Of a DNA stretch of 64,000 bases, positions 48,012-57,975 are shown one piece after another. Position numbers and translations under genes: made by a program. The notes under the pieces are model-generated. The model did not search any database. It saw nothing but the letters and a program-made list of their open reading frames with translations, and was not told the DNA's origin. The stretch covers positions 70,117 to 134,116 of the forward strand of contig JAUJPG010000005.1 in NCBI GenBank assembly GCA_030447245.1. Reading direction: 5' to 3'. How positions within the stretch are numbered: the first letter of the stretch is position 1; every line of letters begins with the position of its first letter. This stretch comes from Chloroflexota bacterium. GTDB lineage: Bacteria; Chloroflexota; UBA6077; JACCZL01.

Positions 48012-49419
48012 TCAGGTATCCGAGACGAGCGGCGGACGACAGCAATGCCAGTCCACGGCGCACTGGAACGCATGGCCGGCGGCGAGCACGGCCGCCTCGC
48101 CCAGCCGCGGCCCGACGATCTGGATGCCAACGGGAAGCGCACGGTCGTCAAAGCCGCACGGGATCGACATCGCCGGGACTCCGGGCAGGTTGAAGACCCC
48201 GCGGAAGTTGTCCCGCGCGAGCGGCTCCAGGAGCGCGCCATTCGACCCCATCCTCGGTGCCGTTCCGGATAGGGTCGGGGTGATCAGGATGTCCACGTCG
48301 CTGAACACCTCTGCCAGGGACGCGCCGAACCCCTTGCAAGTTTCGCGGGCCGTGATGTACTCGACCGCCGGGATGTCCAGGGTCTCTACGAGGTTCTTCC
48401 GAACTTCTGGAGTGAGCTCCTCCGGCCGCTCAGCCAGCAGCCCGCCGTACTCGGCGCCGGTCAGCGCCTTGTGGACCGTGAGCGCAGCGGCGGCAATGGG
48501 TGGCATAGGTGGGAGCGTCACGTCGCGTACCTCCCACCCGAGGCCGCGCCACACGTCAAGGGCCGCCTCGGCCACGCGCCCGAGATCGGGCGGCAGATCC
48601 TCCCAGAAGTAGGCCCGGGGGACCCCAACGCTGAGCGGGCGGCCGCTCTTGGTGATGGGACTGGACCAGCCATCGTCAGTCGGCGCATCGAGCGACTCGG
48701 GATCGCGCGGATCGTGCCCGGCGAGCGCGTCGAGCAGGATTGCGCAATCGAGGACGGAGCGTGCCATCGGGCCGACGTGGTCCAGACCGGGTGAGAGCGG
48801 AGGACCCCGTGCAAGCTGATGCGACCGTACGTCGGCTTCAGGCCAGTGATGCCGCAAGCCGCGGCCGGATTCCGAATCGAGCCACCGCTGTCAGTGCCGA
48901 CAGCACCGTAGGCTAGCCCCGCCGCCAGAACGATGCGCCGAGCCGGGCTGGAGATCCGGGGTGGTGATTCGTGTTCCAGGGATTACGCGGGATCGCGTAC
49001 GGGTGATCTCGGAAGCTCTCGGCCCAGCACAGCTCCGGCAGGTTCGTCTTCCCCAGCAGGACCGCACCCGCCTGACGCAGTCGCGCGACCGCCGTCGCAT
49101 CCTCCTCGGGCACGAAGGTGGCGAATGCCCGGCTGCCGAAGGTCGCCGGCACGCCCTTGCTCCAGAGCTGGTCCTTGATCGCGACGGGCACGCCGTGGAG
49201 CGGCCCGCGGTACTCGCCAGCCAGGATCTCTTGCTCGGCGCGATCGGCCTCCTCGAGGGCCGAGTCGGGTGTGCACGTGATGTAAGCGCCGAGCGTCGGC
49301 TCCAGGCGCTCGGTCCGCTCGATCATCGTCCGGGTAACCTCCACTGGCGAGAGGTCCCGAGCGCGCAGATGCTTTCCGAGCTCGTCCAGCGAGAGGTACG
49401 CTAGCTGCGGTTCACCCAC
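48012..49419 (-). pseudogene. Amidase (GatA-like signature family) disrupted by at least two frameshifts
   Basis: Three frames needed: MGEPQLAYLS...[10 protein letters not shown] / [42 protein letters not shown] / [14 protein letters not shown]... Confidence 0.82.
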
Positions 49420-49661
49420 GGCGCCTCCGGTCTAGACCGCCCCGTGTCTGAGAATGCCGCACCCTTTCATCTCAACTCCGCGCATACAGCCAGCAGTGTC
49501 CCGATGACTCGCGTCCTCGCGAGTCAAACACGCTACCAAGACGTATGAGGTGCCCAGTTGCCCGAAGCGAGCTTCCTTCGTCCCTTCCAGCGGATCACGA
49601 CCTACATCGTCCGCCTGCAAGTCGCCTGGTGCAACCCGAACGTCCGCTAGGCGGGGGCTGG

Positions 49662-50564
49662 CTACGCTTCGGGGCGGGTCACCGTGACGCCGGCGATCCG
49701 CTCGGCCGGCTGGACCATCGCCGACATGTCCTGGTCGCCAAATCCAAGTTGGCGCGCTTCCTTGAACAGCTCGAGCGAGGCAGCAGTCAGCAACATCCGC
49801 ACGCCGAGCTCCTGGCCAAAGGCACTGATTAGCCCGAGATCCTTGAGCACAAGGTTGACCGGCGTGGCCGGGTCGAATTTGCGCTCGAGCATCAGCGGGA
49901 CGTGGCGGTTCAGCATCGCGCTCGACCCGAAGCTAGTGCCGAGCAGGTCCAGCATGACCTGCGGATCAGCCCCGGCCTTGACGCCCATCACAAACCCTTC
50001 GACCGCCGCTACCGTGTGGATGCCAACCAGCAGCTGATTGACGAGCTTGACGATCGTTCCCGTGCCCGGGCCGCCGCAATGCTTGATGTTCTTGCCCATC
50101 GCTTCGAAGACCGGTCCGGCCTTCGCGAACGCATCGGCGTCCCCGCCCACCATGATCGTCAAGGTACCAGCCTGTGCTCCCCCGGGCCCGCCGCTGACCG
50201 GAGCGTCAAGGAACGCCGCGCCCCTGGCGTTGGCTGCCTCGGCGCAGGCGGCGTTGGTGGCCGGGCTGACGGTGCTGTGGTCGATCCAGAGCTGGCCACT
50301 GCGGCCGCCGGCACCAACCCCATTCTCTTCCAGGTACACTTCCTCGACCGCCGCCGGCGTCGGCAGGCAGGTCAGCACGAAGTCCGATGCCCCGGCAACC
50401 TCGCGCGGTGATCCAGCCGGCTTGGCCCCTTCGCTGACCAGCTCGTCCACCGCGCCACGGCTTCGATTGTGGACCGTCACCTCAAAACCCGCCTTGAGTA
50501 GTTGCTGGGTCATCGGCCGCCCCATCTTGCCCAATCCGATGAAGCCAACCTTGCCACTCGCCAT
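49662..50564 (-). CDS. NAD(P)-dependent beta-hydroxyacid dehydrogenase (GarR/MmsB-like)
   Basis: VGFIGLGKMGRPMTQQLLKAGFEVTVHNRS; DAPVSGGPGGAQAGTLTIMVGG; GTIVKLVNQLLV. Confidence 0.92.
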   Translation of the reverse strand: MASGKVGFIGLGKMGRPMTQQLLKAGFEVTVHNRSRGAVDELVSEGAKPAGSPREVAGASDFVLTCLPTPAAVEEVYLEENGVGAGGRSGQLWIDHSTVSPATNAACAEAANARGAAFLDAPVSGGPGGAQAGTLTIMVGGDADAFAKAGPVFEAMGKNIKHCGGPGTGTIVKLVNQLLVGIHTVAAVEGFVMGVKAGADPQVMLDLLGTSFGSSAMLNRHVPLMLERKFDPATPVNLVLKDLGLISAFGQELGVRMLLTAASLELFKEARQLGFGDQDMSAMVQPAERIAGVTVTRPEA

Positions 50565-50875
50565 CTCAGCCGCTCCTTCTCGCGATTCGGTGCACTCGTC
50601 AGTCAGTGCAAAGGATTCGTAGAATCCAGGCTCGGCGTCCCCGATCGCACCCGTGCTGACGTTTCACTCCTGGACGGCCGGCGTGGAACCGAGTGTAACA
50701 TGCCCCCCGCGGGCGGGCATCGCCGGAACCGCGTCGAAGTCTGGCTGTTTCCCCGTCACGGACGCATCACAGCAATCCCCACATTTCGCGGCGGCGCACG
50801 ACCCTTGGTATAGTCCTCGCGCGCTGACTTCGTGTCTAGAGCGGCGACGACCCTACTCAGCATCACGGAGTCCAG

Positions 50876-52840
50876 ATGTCCCTGAGCCCACGGATTGCAG
50901 CGCTCCTTGTCGGCCTGGTTCTGCTCTTGTCGTTGCCGCCGGTCCCCGCTGGCGCCAACCAACAGAGATCGGTGGTTGCCCCCCTGCCCGCGGTGGCCGA
51001 ACCGGACGGTCGATTCGGGATGGTACAGGCGATGCATGCGCCGGACCTGGCGCTCCAGATGGGCGCGCGCTGGGACCGGATCATCTTCCCCTGGTCGCTG
51101 ATCCAAAAGGACGGGCCGGACTCCTGGGATCAGCTTTACTTTACCGATGAGCAGATCCGGGCCCAGGCCGCACGCGGCATGACGCTCGCCGGCGTGATGA
51201 TCTACACCCCTCAGTGGGCATCCGAAAAGCCGGAGGTCGGCCGACCGGTGGACCGTCCGGCTGGACTGTACCTGCCGTACGACGATCCGAAGAACCACTG
51301 GGGCCAGTTCGTCCGCAAGCTGGTTGCTCGCCACCGCGGCGTGGTCGACCACTGGATTGTCTGGAATGAGCAAGATTTGTACGACATGGCGATCCGTTAC
51401 ACGTGGGATGCTCCGTACGAGGATTACGTGCAGCTTCTAAAGGTGGCGTACCTCAACGTCAAGGAAGTGAATCCGAATGCCAAGGTGATCCTTGGTGGTC
51501 TGGCGTACTGGTACGACAAGGAGTACAACCGGCCTCCATATCTTGGGCCGATGCTGGAGATCATGGCGCGAGACCCAGAGGCCAAACGTCACAACCACTA
51601 CTTCGACATTGTCAGCGTGCATGCGTACAGCGCGCCGCTCAACTCGTATGCCGAGCCATTGATCATGCGTGAGATCCTGGAACTGCGTGGCATGAAGAAG
51701 CCGATCTGGATCTCCGAGAGCAACGTGGTGCCGCTCGACGATGGGGACCACCACCTCCCTGCTGGCGGCTGGCGCGCAACGCTTGACCAACAGGCCTCGT
51801 ACGTCATCCAGAGCATGGCAATGGCGCTGGCCGCTGACGTCGAGCGGTACGCGATGTACAAGATGGTGGACGAAGAGCCGGAGAACAACACCGACTTGTG
51901 GGGGCTGGTCCGCAACAACGGTAGCCTGAAGCCAGCGTACGTCGGCTATCAAGTCGGGGCGACGTACTTCTCCAAAGTGAAGTCCGCGGTGTATAGCTGG
52001 CCGGGCAGTCGCGAGGTGCCGACAGCCGCCGAGGTCAAGTCAATCTTGACGTCGAATTCGAACCGAGCCCAGTTCATCTGGCCGGCCCAGATTAGTCAGG
52101 TCACCATGGAGCGCGGGCGCCAGTTGACGACCGTCCTCTGGAACAACTCGCCGGCCGAGGTCACCCACAAGATTCCGGCGAACGCCCGGCGGGCTACACT
52201 GGTGAACAAGTACGGCACGACCGAAACGATCGGCGCACGCGACGGCTTCTACAGCATCCGCCTGCCGGGCTCGCAGCACAACTCGGACCTTCGTGACTCG
52301 AGCATCTACATGATCGGCGGCGATCCGTTCATCATCGACGAGCAGGTCGCCCCGCTACCTACGGATCGCGTCGTAAGCCGCATCGAGATGGTGTGGCCGC
52401 AGGGCGGAGCCTCGCAGCGCGAGGCCAGCAAGGCGAACATCACTGCGCAGCTCCTGATGCCGGGTGCGAACGAGTCGGTCCCCTGCCGCTACAAGCCGGA
52501 ATCGGTCCAGCTCTGGCGCAAGATCAACAACGGCCCACGCGAGTTGGTCACGACGGGAGTGCGCCGGGTGGCGAATGCCGAAGGGGTCACCTATCCGGTC
52601 TGGGACTTCAACGACATCAGCGTTGCCGGGGTGCGCGGTGGACCGCCCCCGCCGACGCCGACGCCCGCGGCTGAGGGGACGGTGGACACGCCAGCGGCGC
52701 CCCCGCCCCCCAGAGACTTCATCGAGTTCTCGGTGGTCGTCGACGGCATTCAAACCGATGTCGGCACGTGGACCTATGGCGGCCCAAACGCGACCGACTG
52801 GACCCGGCCGCCGATCCGCCCACGCGTTGGCTGCGAGTAA
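50876..52840 (+). CDS. Secreted glycoside-hydrolase-like protein (TIM-barrel, GH39/GH5-like)
   Basis: Signal peptide; HWIVWNEQDLYD; KPIWISESNVVPLDDG. Confidence 0.7.
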   Translation: MSLSPRIAALLVGLVLLLSLPPVPAGANQQRSVVAPLPAVAEPDGRFGMVQAMHAPDLALQMGARWDRIIFPWSLIQKDGPDSWDQLYFTDEQIRAQAARGMTLAGVMIYTPQWASEKPEVGRPVDRPAGLYLPYDDPKNHWGQFVRKLVARHRGVVDHWIVWNEQDLYDMAIRYTWDAPYEDYVQLLKVAYLNVKEVNPNAKVILGGLAYWYDKEYNRPPYLGPMLEIMARDPEAKRHNHYFDIVSVHAYSAPLNSYAEPLIMREILELRGMKKPIWISESNVVPLDDGDHHLPAGGWRATLDQQASYVIQSMAMALAADVERYAMYKMVDEEPENNTDLWGLVRNNGSLKPAYVGYQVGATYFSKVKSAVYSWPGSREVPTAAEVKSILTSNSNRAQFIWPAQISQVTMERGRQLTTVLWNNSPAEVTHKIPANARRATLVNKYGTTETIGARDGFYSIRLPGSQHNSDLRDSSIYMIGGDPFIIDEQVAPLPTDRVVSRIEMVWPQGGASQREASKANITAQLLMPGANESVPCRYKPESVQLWRKINNGPRELVTTGVRRVANAEGVTYPVWDFNDISVAGVRGGPPPPTPTPAAEGTVDTPAAPPPPRDFIEFSVVVDGIQTDVGTWTYGGPNATDWTRPPIRPRVGCE

Positions 52841-52874
52841 CTGCCTGGCGCGCGACCAGGATGAACGCTGCGCC

Positions 52875-53126
52875 GTGAGGGTCACAGACAAGCAGTTCTT
52901 TCGAGAGCGTCACCGCCTTGGCTTTGCGGCGATGGACGATCTAGAGCTGGCACACACCACGGCAACGCGGCTGGCCGAGAGTGTCGGCCGCCGCCGCCCG
53001 GAGCCTGCCGTTCTGCGCCTGGCCGCCGCGCTCGAGCAGGTCCGTCCCCGGTCGCTGCAACGTCCTGCTGGCGACGGGGTCCTGATCAGCCTTCAGCCGC
53101 CGATGGCGAGCCGGGCGACGGCGTAG
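52875..53126 (+). CDS. Possible 83-aa hypothetical protein, 3' end overlapping nuoN
   Basis: GTG start; open frame VRVTDKQFFRERHRLGFAAMDDLELAHTTATRLAES... Confidence 0.25.
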   Translation: MRVTDKQFFRERHRLGFAAMDDLELAHTTATRLAESVGRRRPEPAVLRLAAALEQVRPRSLQRPAGDGVLISLQPPMASRATA

Positions 53127-54430
53127 GCGAAGCCTGGGGCAAGGCCAAGGACGACGACCGCTGCGCCGGCGAACCACACGGCAGGGGCCGGCGCAGACGA
53201 CACATGAGCCCGAGTAAGCGCCAACAGGTCCGGCAGTGGGCGGAGATAGTAGAGCACGCCGGCTACGCCACCGATCACGGCCACAAGGGTGGGCCAGAAG
53301 CCGAGCGCGGACCATGATGCATCGAGGATCGCCAGCTTGGCCCAGAAGCCGGGAGTCGGCGGGATACCGGCGAGCGAGAGCAGCGCCAGTGTCAGGCCGA
53401 GGGCACGCGTCGCGCTCAGGCCTTCACCGCGGACCTCGCCGAACGGGAGCGGGCCGGTGCCACGGCCGGCCATCGCAGCGAAGGCCAACAGGATCGTCAG
53501 CACGTAGATCACGACGAAGAAGATGGCGGCCGCGCGTCCCTCTGGGCCGCAGCCAAGGGCTAGCGCCATCAAACCGGCATTCGCGACGGTTGAGTAGGCG
53601 AGCATCCGGCGCACCTCCCGCTGGGCGAGCGCGCCGAACGTGCCCCAGATGATCGAGACCAGGCCGATACCGATCAAGATGGGGGCCATCGGCACAGCTG
53701 CGCCGGCAGCGAGTCGGGCGAGCGCCACGACGGCGGCGATCTTGCTCGCCGCCATCACGAAGCCGGCCAGACCGGGAGCGCCCGCGGTGTAGGCGTCAAG
53801 CGGCCCCCACAGAAGCGGGAACACGGCCAGCTTGTAGGCAAAGCCGAGGCCAATCAACAGCACGCCGATTGTCCAGATGTAGCTGTACGTGGGATCAACG
53901 ACGCCTGGCCGCGGCCACGCAAACGAGCCCGTTGCGAGCAGGAGCAAGCCGAGCCCGTACACCAGCGCTGCAAACGAGATCGCGGCGAGAACAAAGTACC
54001 GAAACGCGGCCTCGAGTGGCCGGGCACCCCGGCCGAGCGCGACCAGGACAGCCGCGCTGAGCGACAGCGTTTCCAACCCGAGCGCGGCGCTCAGTAGCTC
54101 GCCTGCTGTGGCCAGCACGATCGCGCCGGTCGAGCCGAGCAGGATCAGCGCGGCGACCTCGGGCCGCTGGGTGGAATTGTGCAGCTCGGCGCTCGGCACC
54201 AGCAGCATGCCGACCAGGCCGGCGGCCACCACACCGAGCACCGACACGCGGGTCAGCGCGTCGCCGCCCATCGCCGGCAGCGCCGCCCCGAGCAGCGAAA
54301 GCACGCCGATCGTCGCCAGAATCGTCGGGCTGTTCGAGAGGCGGCCTGTCAACAGCAGGATGACGAGCGTGCCAAGGACCAGAATCAGCACGGACCCGAG
54401 GGGCGGCGGGATGCTCGCGAGCACGTTCAC
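53093..54430 (-). CDS. nuoN: NADH-quinone oxidoreductase subunit N
   Basis: Polytopic; ALGLETLSLS, SKIAAVVAL, REVRRMLAYSTVANAGLM; follows nuoL directly. Confidence 0.88.
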   Translation of the reverse strand: MNVLASIPPPLGSVLILVLGTLVILLLTGRLSNSPTILATIGVLSLLGAALPAMGGDALTRVSVLGVVAAGLVGMLLVPSAELHNSTQRPEVAALILLGSTGAIVLATAGELLSAALGLETLSLSAAVLVALGRGARPLEAAFRYFVLAAISFAALVYGLGLLLLATGSFAWPRPGVVDPTYSYIWTIGVLLIGLGFAYKLAVFPLLWGPLDAYTAGAPGLAGFVMAASKIAAVVALARLAAGAAVPMAPILIGIGLVSIIWGTFGALAQREVRRMLAYSTVANAGLMALALGCGPEGRAAAIFFVVIYVLTILLAFAAMAGRGTGPLPFGEVRGEGLSATRALGLTLALLSLAGIPPTPGFWAKLAILDASWSALGFWPTLVAVIGGVAGVLYYLRPLPDLLALTRAHVSSAPAPAVWFAGAAVVVLGLAPGFAYAVARLAIGG

Positions 54431-56181
54431 GAACGCACCCCAGGCGAGGCCGGGAGCGGCGCAGAAATGCCGAACAGGGATGACAACAAGCCGAGCAGCA
54501 GAATGAGCGCAATGCCGAGCACCGAGACAAGGGCATATCGGCCGAGCCGCCCGCTGTGCGCGGAGATCAGCCGCGCCGACACGCCGGTAGTCAGGCTGGC
54601 GACCGCGCCAACCCAGCCGCCTTCCTCAACCGCCGCGGCAGGCTGTGCCACGGCTGCGCGATCGCGCCGAAACGCGATCGCAAATCCGGCCATCCCGAGC
54701 GCCCCGGCGAAGAAGCCGAGGAGGCTGGGGAAGTGAACGACTTCGGCGTGGGCCACCGTGTCCCCGAGGACACCCGACAGGATGCCACGAGGCCACTCCA
54801 GGTAGCCGAGCAGCAGCGCACCCGCCGCCAGCGGGACAAGCGACCACTGCATCAGTGGCGACGGCGCGTGGATCGGCTCACTGTCCGGGCGCGGACCGTG
54901 GAATACACTGAAGAACAGACGGCCGATGTACCAGCCCGTCAGGAACACGCCGGCGAACAGGCCGAAGAACGCAAGCGGCCCAAAGACGCCGCGCTCTTCG
55001 GCGGCTTCGAGGATCAGGTCCTTGCTGAAACCCCCGGACAGACCCGGCACGCCGATCAGAGCGAGTGCGCCGATCAAGAACGCGGCATACGCCCCTGGCA
55101 GGACCCGGCGCAGCCCTCCGAGCGACGCCAGGTCCTCGCGGCCGTGCCGCGCATGGATCACCACGCCGGCGGAGAGGAAGAGCAGCGCCTTGAAGGCCGC
55201 GTGGGTGATCAGGTGAAAGAGCGCCGCGAACGGTGCGCCAAAGCCGACCGCGGCGAACATGTAGCCAAGCTGGCTGACCGTCGAGTAGGCCAGGCCGCGC
55301 TTCAGATTGGCCTGGCGTGTGCTGGCTAGGCCCCCGCCGACCGCGGTCAGCACGCCGATGATCGCCGTCGCCGCCGCCACGCGCGGCGCGGTCGCCATCA
55401 CTGCGTTGGTGCGCACCAGCAAGTACACGCCGGCCGCGACCATCGTTGCGGCGTGGATAAGCGCGCTGACCGGAGTTGGGCCCGCCATCGCACTTGGGAT
55501 CCAGAAGTAGAGCGGCCCCTGAGCCGACTTCGCCATCGCGCCGATGAGCAGCAGCGAAGCCAGCAGCGTGGCTCCTCCCGGCAAGGCCAGGCAGCCGGGC
55601 GTCTGCAATGTCAGCAGATCGCCGCAGTTGGCCGGTACGAGGACGAGCGCCAGCAGCAGCGCGGCGTCTCCGACAGCGTTGGCCGCCAGCGCCTGCACAC
55701 CTGCCGCGAGGGTGCCGGGCCGGTCATGCCAGAACGAGATCAGCAGGAAGCTGGCCAGGCCGACCCCGGACCAGCCGACGAGCAGGACCGCCAGGTTGCC
55801 GGCCAGGACCAGGATGGCCATGCTCCCGACGAAGACGTCGAGGAACATGAAATAGCGTCGTCGGCTGGCCGGCGTCTCCTCGGCCATATACGCGAGCGAG
55901 TAGACGTAGATGCAGGTGGACACGATACCGACGACGGCCAGCATGACCGCCGCGAGCGCATCCGCTCGCAGGTGGAATGAGCCGTCCGGCAGAAACGGCA
56001 ACCAGCCCGCTCGGACGACCTCAACGGGCGCCCGTGGGCCCACCAGCCAGGCAACCGCGACCACGGCGATCATGACCGGCCCGATAAGGCTGGCGGCACC
56101 CGGCCGCCCGACTCCGAGGCCAGTCAGCAGCAGCCCGGGCAGGGTAAATAGCCATGCCCAGGACAGGAGGGCACTCACCAT
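54427..56181 (-). CDS. nuoL: NADH-quinone oxidoreductase subunit L
   Basis: AGPTPVSALIHAATMVAAGVYLLVR; LKRGLAYSTVSQLGYMF; THAAFKALLFLSAG. Confidence 0.92.
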   Translation of the reverse strand: MVSALLSWAWLFTLPGLLLTGLGVGRPGAASLIGPVMIAVVAVAWLVGPRAPVEVVRAGWLPFLPDGSFHLRADALAAVMLAVVGIVSTCIYVYSLAYMAEETPASRRRYFMFLDVFVGSMAILVLAGNLAVLLVGWSGVGLASFLLISFWHDRPGTLAAGVQALAANAVGDAALLLALVLVPANCGDLLTLQTPGCLALPGGATLLASLLLIGAMAKSAQGPLYFWIPSAMAGPTPVSALIHAATMVAAGVYLLVRTNAVMATAPRVAAATAIIGVLTAVGGGLASTRQANLKRGLAYSTVSQLGYMFAAVGFGAPFAALFHLITHAAFKALLFLSAGVVIHARHGREDLASLGGLRRVLPGAYAAFLIGALALIGVPGLSGGFSKDLILEAAEERGVFGPLAFFGLFAGVFLTGWYIGRLFFSVFHGPRPDSEPIHAPSPLMQWSLVPLAAGALLLGYLEWPRGILSGVLGDTVAHAEVVHFPSLLGFFAGALGMAGFAIAFRRDRAAVAQPAAAVEEGGWVGAVASLTTGVSARLISAHSGRLGRYALVSVLGIALILLLGLLSSLFGISAPLPASPGVRS

Positions 56182-56242
56182 TGCACGCTGTCAGTGGCGG
56201 TTGCACCCACTGCTAGCTCTTGACTGCTGATCGCTCGCCCGG

Positions 56243-56545
56243 TCATCCGCGCACCTCCGCCGCGGCGTCGACGTCGACCGTTTCGCGGTCGCGGAACAAT
56301 GCGAGCGCCAGGCCCAGGCCGATCACCGCCTCGGCCGCGGCCAGGACAAGGACGATCAGCGCCGCTGACTGCCCGTCGACGAGGCCACGGATTCGCGCGG
56401 CCAGCACGAGCACCAGGTTGCCCGCGTTCAGCATCAGCTCGATCGACATGAGCATCGAAATCGGGTTGCGGCGCATCAATACGCCCGCGCTTCCAAGCGC
56501 CATCAGCGACGCGCTGGTGGCCAGGATCAGCGACTCGGCGTTCAT
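56243..56545 (-). CDS. nuoK: NADH-quinone oxidoreductase subunit K
   Basis: RRNPISMLMSIELMLNAGNLVLV; VLAAAEAVIGLGLALALFR. Confidence 0.95.
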   Translation of the reverse strand: MNAESLILATSASLMALGSAGVLMRRNPISMLMSIELMLNAGNLVLVLAARIRGLVDGQSAALIVLVLAAAEAVIGLGLALALFRDRETVDVDAAAEVRG

Positions 56546-57147
56546 CGCGCTGGCCCCCCCTCGTCCAGGAGCCGCTGGCGGCCGGTGGCGCCGGGAGCAT
56601 CGGCGGTGTGTGCCAGGCTGCCCTCGCTGGCGGCCCGCGACGAAGCCTTGGCGCCGGGTTCCGGCTCTTGGCGGCGCCAGATCGCCACGGCGCCGATGAT
56701 CGCCACGAGCAGGAGCGCCGCGGTCAACTCAAACGGCACGATCAACGGCCCGAACAGTGACCGGCCAATCGCCTCAACCCCGCCGGCCGGATTCTCGGGC
56801 GCGGTCGGCGCGCCAACCGCCAGACCGGCCGCCAGGGCCGCCAGCAGCGCAGCGCCCGCGACCACCGCCGAGACGACCCTGCCGGTCGGAACCACGCTTT
56901 CGATACCCCCATGCGGCAGCAAGGCGACGACGAACAAGAACAGCACGACGATCGCCCCAGAGTAGATCAACACTTGCCCCAGCGCAACCAGGTCGGCGGC
57001 CATGATCAGGAACAAGGCTGCCACGCACAAGCTGTGTGCCAGCAGGGCAACGACCGCGTGGACCGGTCGCCGAGCCAGGATCACACCAACCGCGCTCACC
57101 AGCGCGACCGCGCAGGCGAGAGCAATGGGGAGGAAGGCGTTGTTCAT
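56542..57147 (-). CDS. nuoJ: NADH-quinone oxidoreductase subunit J
   Basis: RRPVHAVVALLAHSLCVAALFLIMAADLVALGQVLIYSGAIVVLFLFVV. Confidence 0.93.
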   Translation of the reverse strand: MNNAFLPIALACAVALVSAVGVILARRPVHAVVALLAHSLCVAALFLIMAADLVALGQVLIYSGAIVVLFLFVVALLPHGGIESVVPTGRVVSAVVAGAALLAALAAGLAVGAPTAPENPAGGVEAIGRSLFGPLIVPFELTAALLLVAIIGAVAIWRRQEPEPGAKASSRAASEGSLAHTADAPGATGRQRLLDEGGPAR

Positions 57148-57181
57148 ACCTGGCCCCCCCGCCCCCGCTTCCCCATCTAGC

Positions 57182-57236
57182 CCGCCTTCCCTGAAGAGAA
57201 GGAGAGAGTTCGCCCCCTTCTCTTCAGGGAAGGCGG
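57182..57236. repeat. 21-bp perfect inverted repeat between nuoI and nuoJ
   Basis: CCGCCTTCCCTGAAGAGAAGG (57182-57202) / CCTTCTCTTCAGGGAAGGCGG (57216-57236). Confidence 0.92.
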
Positions 57237-57256
57237 CCGGAGGGTTTGGTCGGTCC

Positions 57257-57910
57257 TCACGCGTGGTCCTCGCCGGCGGCTGGCGTGGCAACCGGCTCGG
57301 GGGTGCCGTGTCCGTGGACGTCCGCGCTATCGGCGTCGGCATGAGAGACGGCGCGGCGAACGTCGGCACCGATCGGATGGTGAGTTCGGTAGACCTCGCC
57401 AAGCTTCGTGTGAGCGTCACGGTCATCCGCTGCGCGATCCCGCTCGACGTCCGGGTGGAACTGGATCTTCGGTGCGTACTTTTCCGGCTCGAGCAGCATC
57501 GGCTTCGTATACACGAAGTCGGCCCGCGCGAAGTCGGACAACTCGTACTCCGGCCCGAGCTTGATCGCGTCCACCGGGCACGCTTCCTCGCAGAAACCGC
57601 AGAAGATGCAGCGGATCATGTTGATCTCGTACACCTCGGCGTAGCGCTCGCCGGGCGACACCGGCGCGGCCGGATCGTTCTCGGACGACTTGACGTAGAT
57701 GGCCTGCGAGGGGCATGCCGCCGCGCACAGACTACAGCCAATACATCGCTCCAGACCGTCCGGCTCGCGATACAATCGATGCCGACCACGAAACCGAGCG
57801 GACGGCGTCCGCTTGACGTCCGGGTAACGGACGGTGGTGGGCGGCCGGACGACGTGCTTGAGCGTGGTCCAGAAGCCCCGCGCCAGAGCCTTGGTGTCCT
57901 TGATCAGCAT
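57257..57910 (-). CDS. nuoI: NADH-quinone oxidoreductase subunit I (2x4Fe-4S)
   Basis: [12 protein letters not shown] and [12 protein letters not shown]. Confidence 0.95.
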   Translation of the reverse strand: MLIKDTKALARGFWTTLKHVVRPPTTVRYPDVKRTPSARFRGRHRLYREPDGLERCIGCSLCAAACPSQAIYVKSSENDPAAPVSPGERYAEVYEINMIRCIFCGFCEEACPVDAIKLGPEYELSDFARADFVYTKPMLLEPEKYAPKIQFHPDVERDRAADDRDAHTKLGEVYRTHHPIGADVRRAVSHADADSADVHGHGTPEPVATPAAGEDHA

Positions 57911-57975
57911 GCGTGAGTTTCTCCGATTACTTGAGAGGCCACGATTGACGAAGGACGTCTCCTTCGTGCACGCAT

